Part shown: in pieces, positions 5,117-6,831 of the stretch
How positions within the stretch are numbered: position 1 is the stretch's first letter
How the letters are laid out: the number at the start of each line of letters is the position of its first letter
Assembly: GCA_045615545.1 (NCBI GenBank)
Contig: JAZLFA010000056.1
Span: 1 to 6,831 of the forward strand
DNA length: 6,831 nucleotides
Reading direction: 5' to 3'
From: SIG220 sp045615545
Lineage (GTDB): Bacteria > Bacillota_I > Bacilli_A > RFN20 > CAG-826
Translations under genes and position numbers: made by a program
Notes under the pieces: model-generated
What the model was told of the DNA's origin: nothing
Databases searched by the model: none
What the model saw: only the letters and a program-made list of their open reading frames with translations

Positions 5117-6831
5117 ATGATAAATAAAATATTTCGAATATTATTAATAGGATCTTCTTTCTTTTCTATTAGCGCTACAGTTGTAAACAATAAACAAACA
5201 ACCACACATAACGTTCATTTTGTGGGTACTAACTGCACAATTAATGGCGAAAATGAATTTAACGATACAGTTATTTCAGGTAAAACAGACCTAAAATACA
5301 CTATTCAAGCAGCGGATAATTATTTAATGCCTACTAAAGGTGACATTGATTGTGGTGATGTAGATTTTACATATAGTGGTGGTGTCATCTCTTTCCCTAA
5401 CGCTATTACTCAAGATATTGAAATTACCGCTGAGTGTACTGAAACTTATAAAGAAGAATATGACTTCAACTTCACTGGTACCAATTGCACAATTAATGGA
5501 GAAGCCACATATAATTCCAAAATCCCTTATCTTAAGGAAAATGTTAGATTCACCATTGTTCCCGCAATTGGCAAAAAGGTTTCTTTAATTACTGTTAGCC
5601 AAGGCGAAGATATAGTCGATGTTGATGAAATTAATAACGTTATTACTATTTCTAGCATGACAGAGGATGTGAAGATATCCGCGACTGCAATTGGGGAGGA
5701 CCAAATTATTTTTAAAGGTATTGGTTGTACTGCTAAAGGACATAATCAAGATAGCGACATGTTTATCTTGACTGGTGATGTAGGTTCTCAATACGAATTC
5801 ATTTTAAAACCAAATGTTGGCCTAACTTTGCCAGATGATGTGAAAGTTAAAATTGAAAACATGATAGGCGTTAAAGGAACTGATTATCAATATGCATCTA
5901 ATGGTGATGGCACTTATACATTGTCTTTCGAACTAAAGTACGCTACTTCTATTCAAACAATTGCTGTTTCTCCAGAAACTAAATTTACTGTCACCTTTGA
6001 TTCTAACGAAGGATCAGAAGTTGAACCAATAACCAATATTAAAGAAGGGAATATTATAAATGCTCCTAGCAATCCTACAAAAGAAGGATACACCTTTGGT
6101 GGCTGGTATATGGATGACGAAACTTTTATAAATAAATTTAATTTTACTAAGACTCATATTTCTAGCAATTTGACTTTATACGCTAAATGGATTGAGGACA
6201 GTAAGGTTACCATTACATTAGATGCCGGACGTTCTGGTTTTATCGAAACAACTGACGGTGATCGTTATTATTCCTTTGAAGTGGAAAAAGGTGCGACTTG
6301 GGGAAGTTTAGAAGAAAGACTAATTGGTGGTGCTAAACCAATGAATGATTTCCTTTATTGGACAATAAACAATGAAAAAATCAGTGAGGATCAAATTATT
6401 AATGATTCAGTTGAATTGGAAGCAGTTTATGCCCCAACATCTGAAGAATTTTTAACCTTTACGCCGCGAAATGATAATGCGACATTAGTCATTACCGAAG
6501 GTGATAGAGATTTGTGTTACCAAATTTCTGGCTCCAGTGAATGGCCGGATGTTGATGGCACTGCAAGTATTAAAGTTAGTCGAGGCGAAAGGATTTTTGT
6601 TAAAGGGAATAATGATAATGCAGGTGGTAACGTATTTAATTCCGATGAAACGTCATTCTTTGAAGTGAGCGGTTTATGTAAATCTTTGTTATCTAGTAGA
6701 GATTTAGTTGATAATGCGTTCTATAGATGTTTTTTAAATTTTACTAATTTAGTATCAGCGTTTAACTTACTTTTGCCCGATAACACATTGACTAATGATT
6801 GTTATACGTACATGTTTCAAAATTGTTCTTT
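5117..6831 (+). CDS. secreted paralogue of the lipoprotein, 3' end outside window
   Basis: An open frame starts at ATG 5117 and runs without a stop to the window edge (571 codons visible), so the C-terminus is missing. The N-terminus (MINKIFRILL, hydrophobic to A20) is a Sec signal peptide with a plausible cleavage after FSISA and no lipobox cysteine. Unlike the preceding lipoprotein, the product may therefore be released or held by other means. From residue ~32 it is collinear with residues ~135 onward of that lipoprotein: three F-x-G-x-x-C modules (32-109, 115-191, 196-287), an InlB-type repeat (289-358; FDSNEGS, FGGWYMDDE, LYAKW), a second similar domain (363-438, FLYWTI), a TFTP...ATLVIT domain (~445-496, FVKG), and the first MF..C repeat (LLLPDNTLTNDCYTYMFQNC) where the window ends. 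The ~110-residue Ig-like domain of the neighbour is absent. All five tryptophans are TGG. It is co-transcribed with the lipoprotein gene. Confidence 0.9.
   Translation, partial: MINKIFRILLIGSSFFSISATVVNNKQTTTHNVHFVGTNCTINGENEFNDTVISGKTDLKYTIQAADNYLMPTKGDIDCGDVDFTYSGGVISFPNAITQDIEITAECTETYKEEYDFNFTGTNCTINGEATYNSKIPYLKENVRFTIVPAIGKKVSLITVSQGEDIVDVDEINNVITISSMTEDVKISATAIGEDQIIFKGIGCTAKGHNQDSDMFILTGDVGSQYEFILKPNVGLTLPDDVKVKIENMIGVKGTDYQYASNGDGTYTLSFELKYATSIQTIAVSPETKFTVTFDSNEGSEVEPITNIKEGNIINAPSNPTKEGYTFGGWYMDDETFINKFNFTKTHISSNLTLYAKWIEDSKVTITLDAGRSGFIETTDGDRYYSFEVEKGATWGSLEERLIGGAKPMNDFLYWTINNEKISEDQIINDSVELEAVYAPTSEEFLTFTPRNDNATLVITEGDRDLCYQISGSSEWPDVDGTASIKVSRGERIFVKGNNDNAGGNVFNSDETSFFEVSGLCKSLLSSRDLVDNAFYRCFLNFTNLVSAFNLLLPDNTLTNDCYTYMFQNCS
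5210..5977 (+). repeat. three tandem beta modules in the paralogue
   Basis: These modules correspond one-to-one with those of the lipoprotein. The openings HFVGTNCTINGE and NFTGTNCTINGE are nearly identical to each other, while the third (FKGIGCTAKGH) is diverged and longer, as in the neighbour. The extra Cys nine residues before the conserved one is absent from all three modules. Confidence 0.75.
5981..6190 (+). repeat. InlB B-repeat domain in the paralogue
   Basis: Residues 289-358 keep the pattern FTVTFDSNEGS, then P.NPTKEGYTFGGWY and the closing LYAKW. The position relative to the flanking domains is the same as in the lipoprotein. Confidence 0.9.

Noticed and set aside
4993..5205. Minus-strand 70-codon frame across the lipoprotein/paralogue junction
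   Set aside because: It overlaps two well-supported genes and the ribosome-binding site between them, with no domain or signal of its own.
5376..5791. Two ~70-codon alternative frames (5376-5588 plus, 5585-5791 minus) inside the paralogue
   Set aside because: Both are shadows of the long open frame from 5117, which has continuous homology to its neighbour.

Overview
The window is AT-rich (by eye, roughly one third G+C) and looks like an accessory surface-protein locus of a low-GC Gram-positive-type bacterium. The most likely source is an uncultured, gut-associated member of the Bacilli or a wall-less-like relative. The reasons are Shine-Dalgarno sites of the AAGGAG/GAGG type, sigma-A-like promoters with a perfect TATAAT, a classical lipobox lipoprotein, and InlB/Listeria-Bacteroides-type repeats. 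All tryptophans in the three large genes are TGG and one gene stops at TGA, so this is not a Mycoplasma using TGA for tryptophan. A Bacteroidota origin was considered because the C-terminal 26-residue repeats are common there, but the promoter and ribosome-binding-site style argue against it. No taxonomic marker gene is present.

Layout: the first codons of a divergent gene lie on the minus strand at the left edge (35 down to 1). A divergent intergenic region follows, with a promoter/operator block (154-205) and a roughly 90-nt leader containing a micro-ORF and a hairpin. The first large gene (306-2618) encodes a membrane-anchored, mostly helical protein. It carries about seven degenerate copies of a ~65-residue helical module and ends in a mixed/beta domain. 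A 180-nt gap follows and contains a near-exact second copy of the promoter/operator block (2738-2789). This second copy drives a two-gene unit: a lipoprotein (2799-5105) and, 11 nt later, a paralogue (5117 to the right edge, cut off by the window). The paralogue has the same domain order but lacks both the lipobox and the first domain of its neighbour.

How it may work together (inference): all three products are predicted to be exported or anchored at the cell surface, and none shows a catalytic motif. The two transcription units share a 52-bp element with 49 identical positions. It contains a perfect inverted repeat, TGTAACTT-N13-AAGTTACA, that overlaps the -35 box, so the units are probably switched together by one dimeric regulator. 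The copies diverge immediately after the -10 box. The first unit therefore has a structured leader with a good ribosome-binding site, whereas the second appears to be leaderless. The function of the proteins (adhesion, host or polymer binding, cell-cell interaction) cannot be settled from sequence alone.
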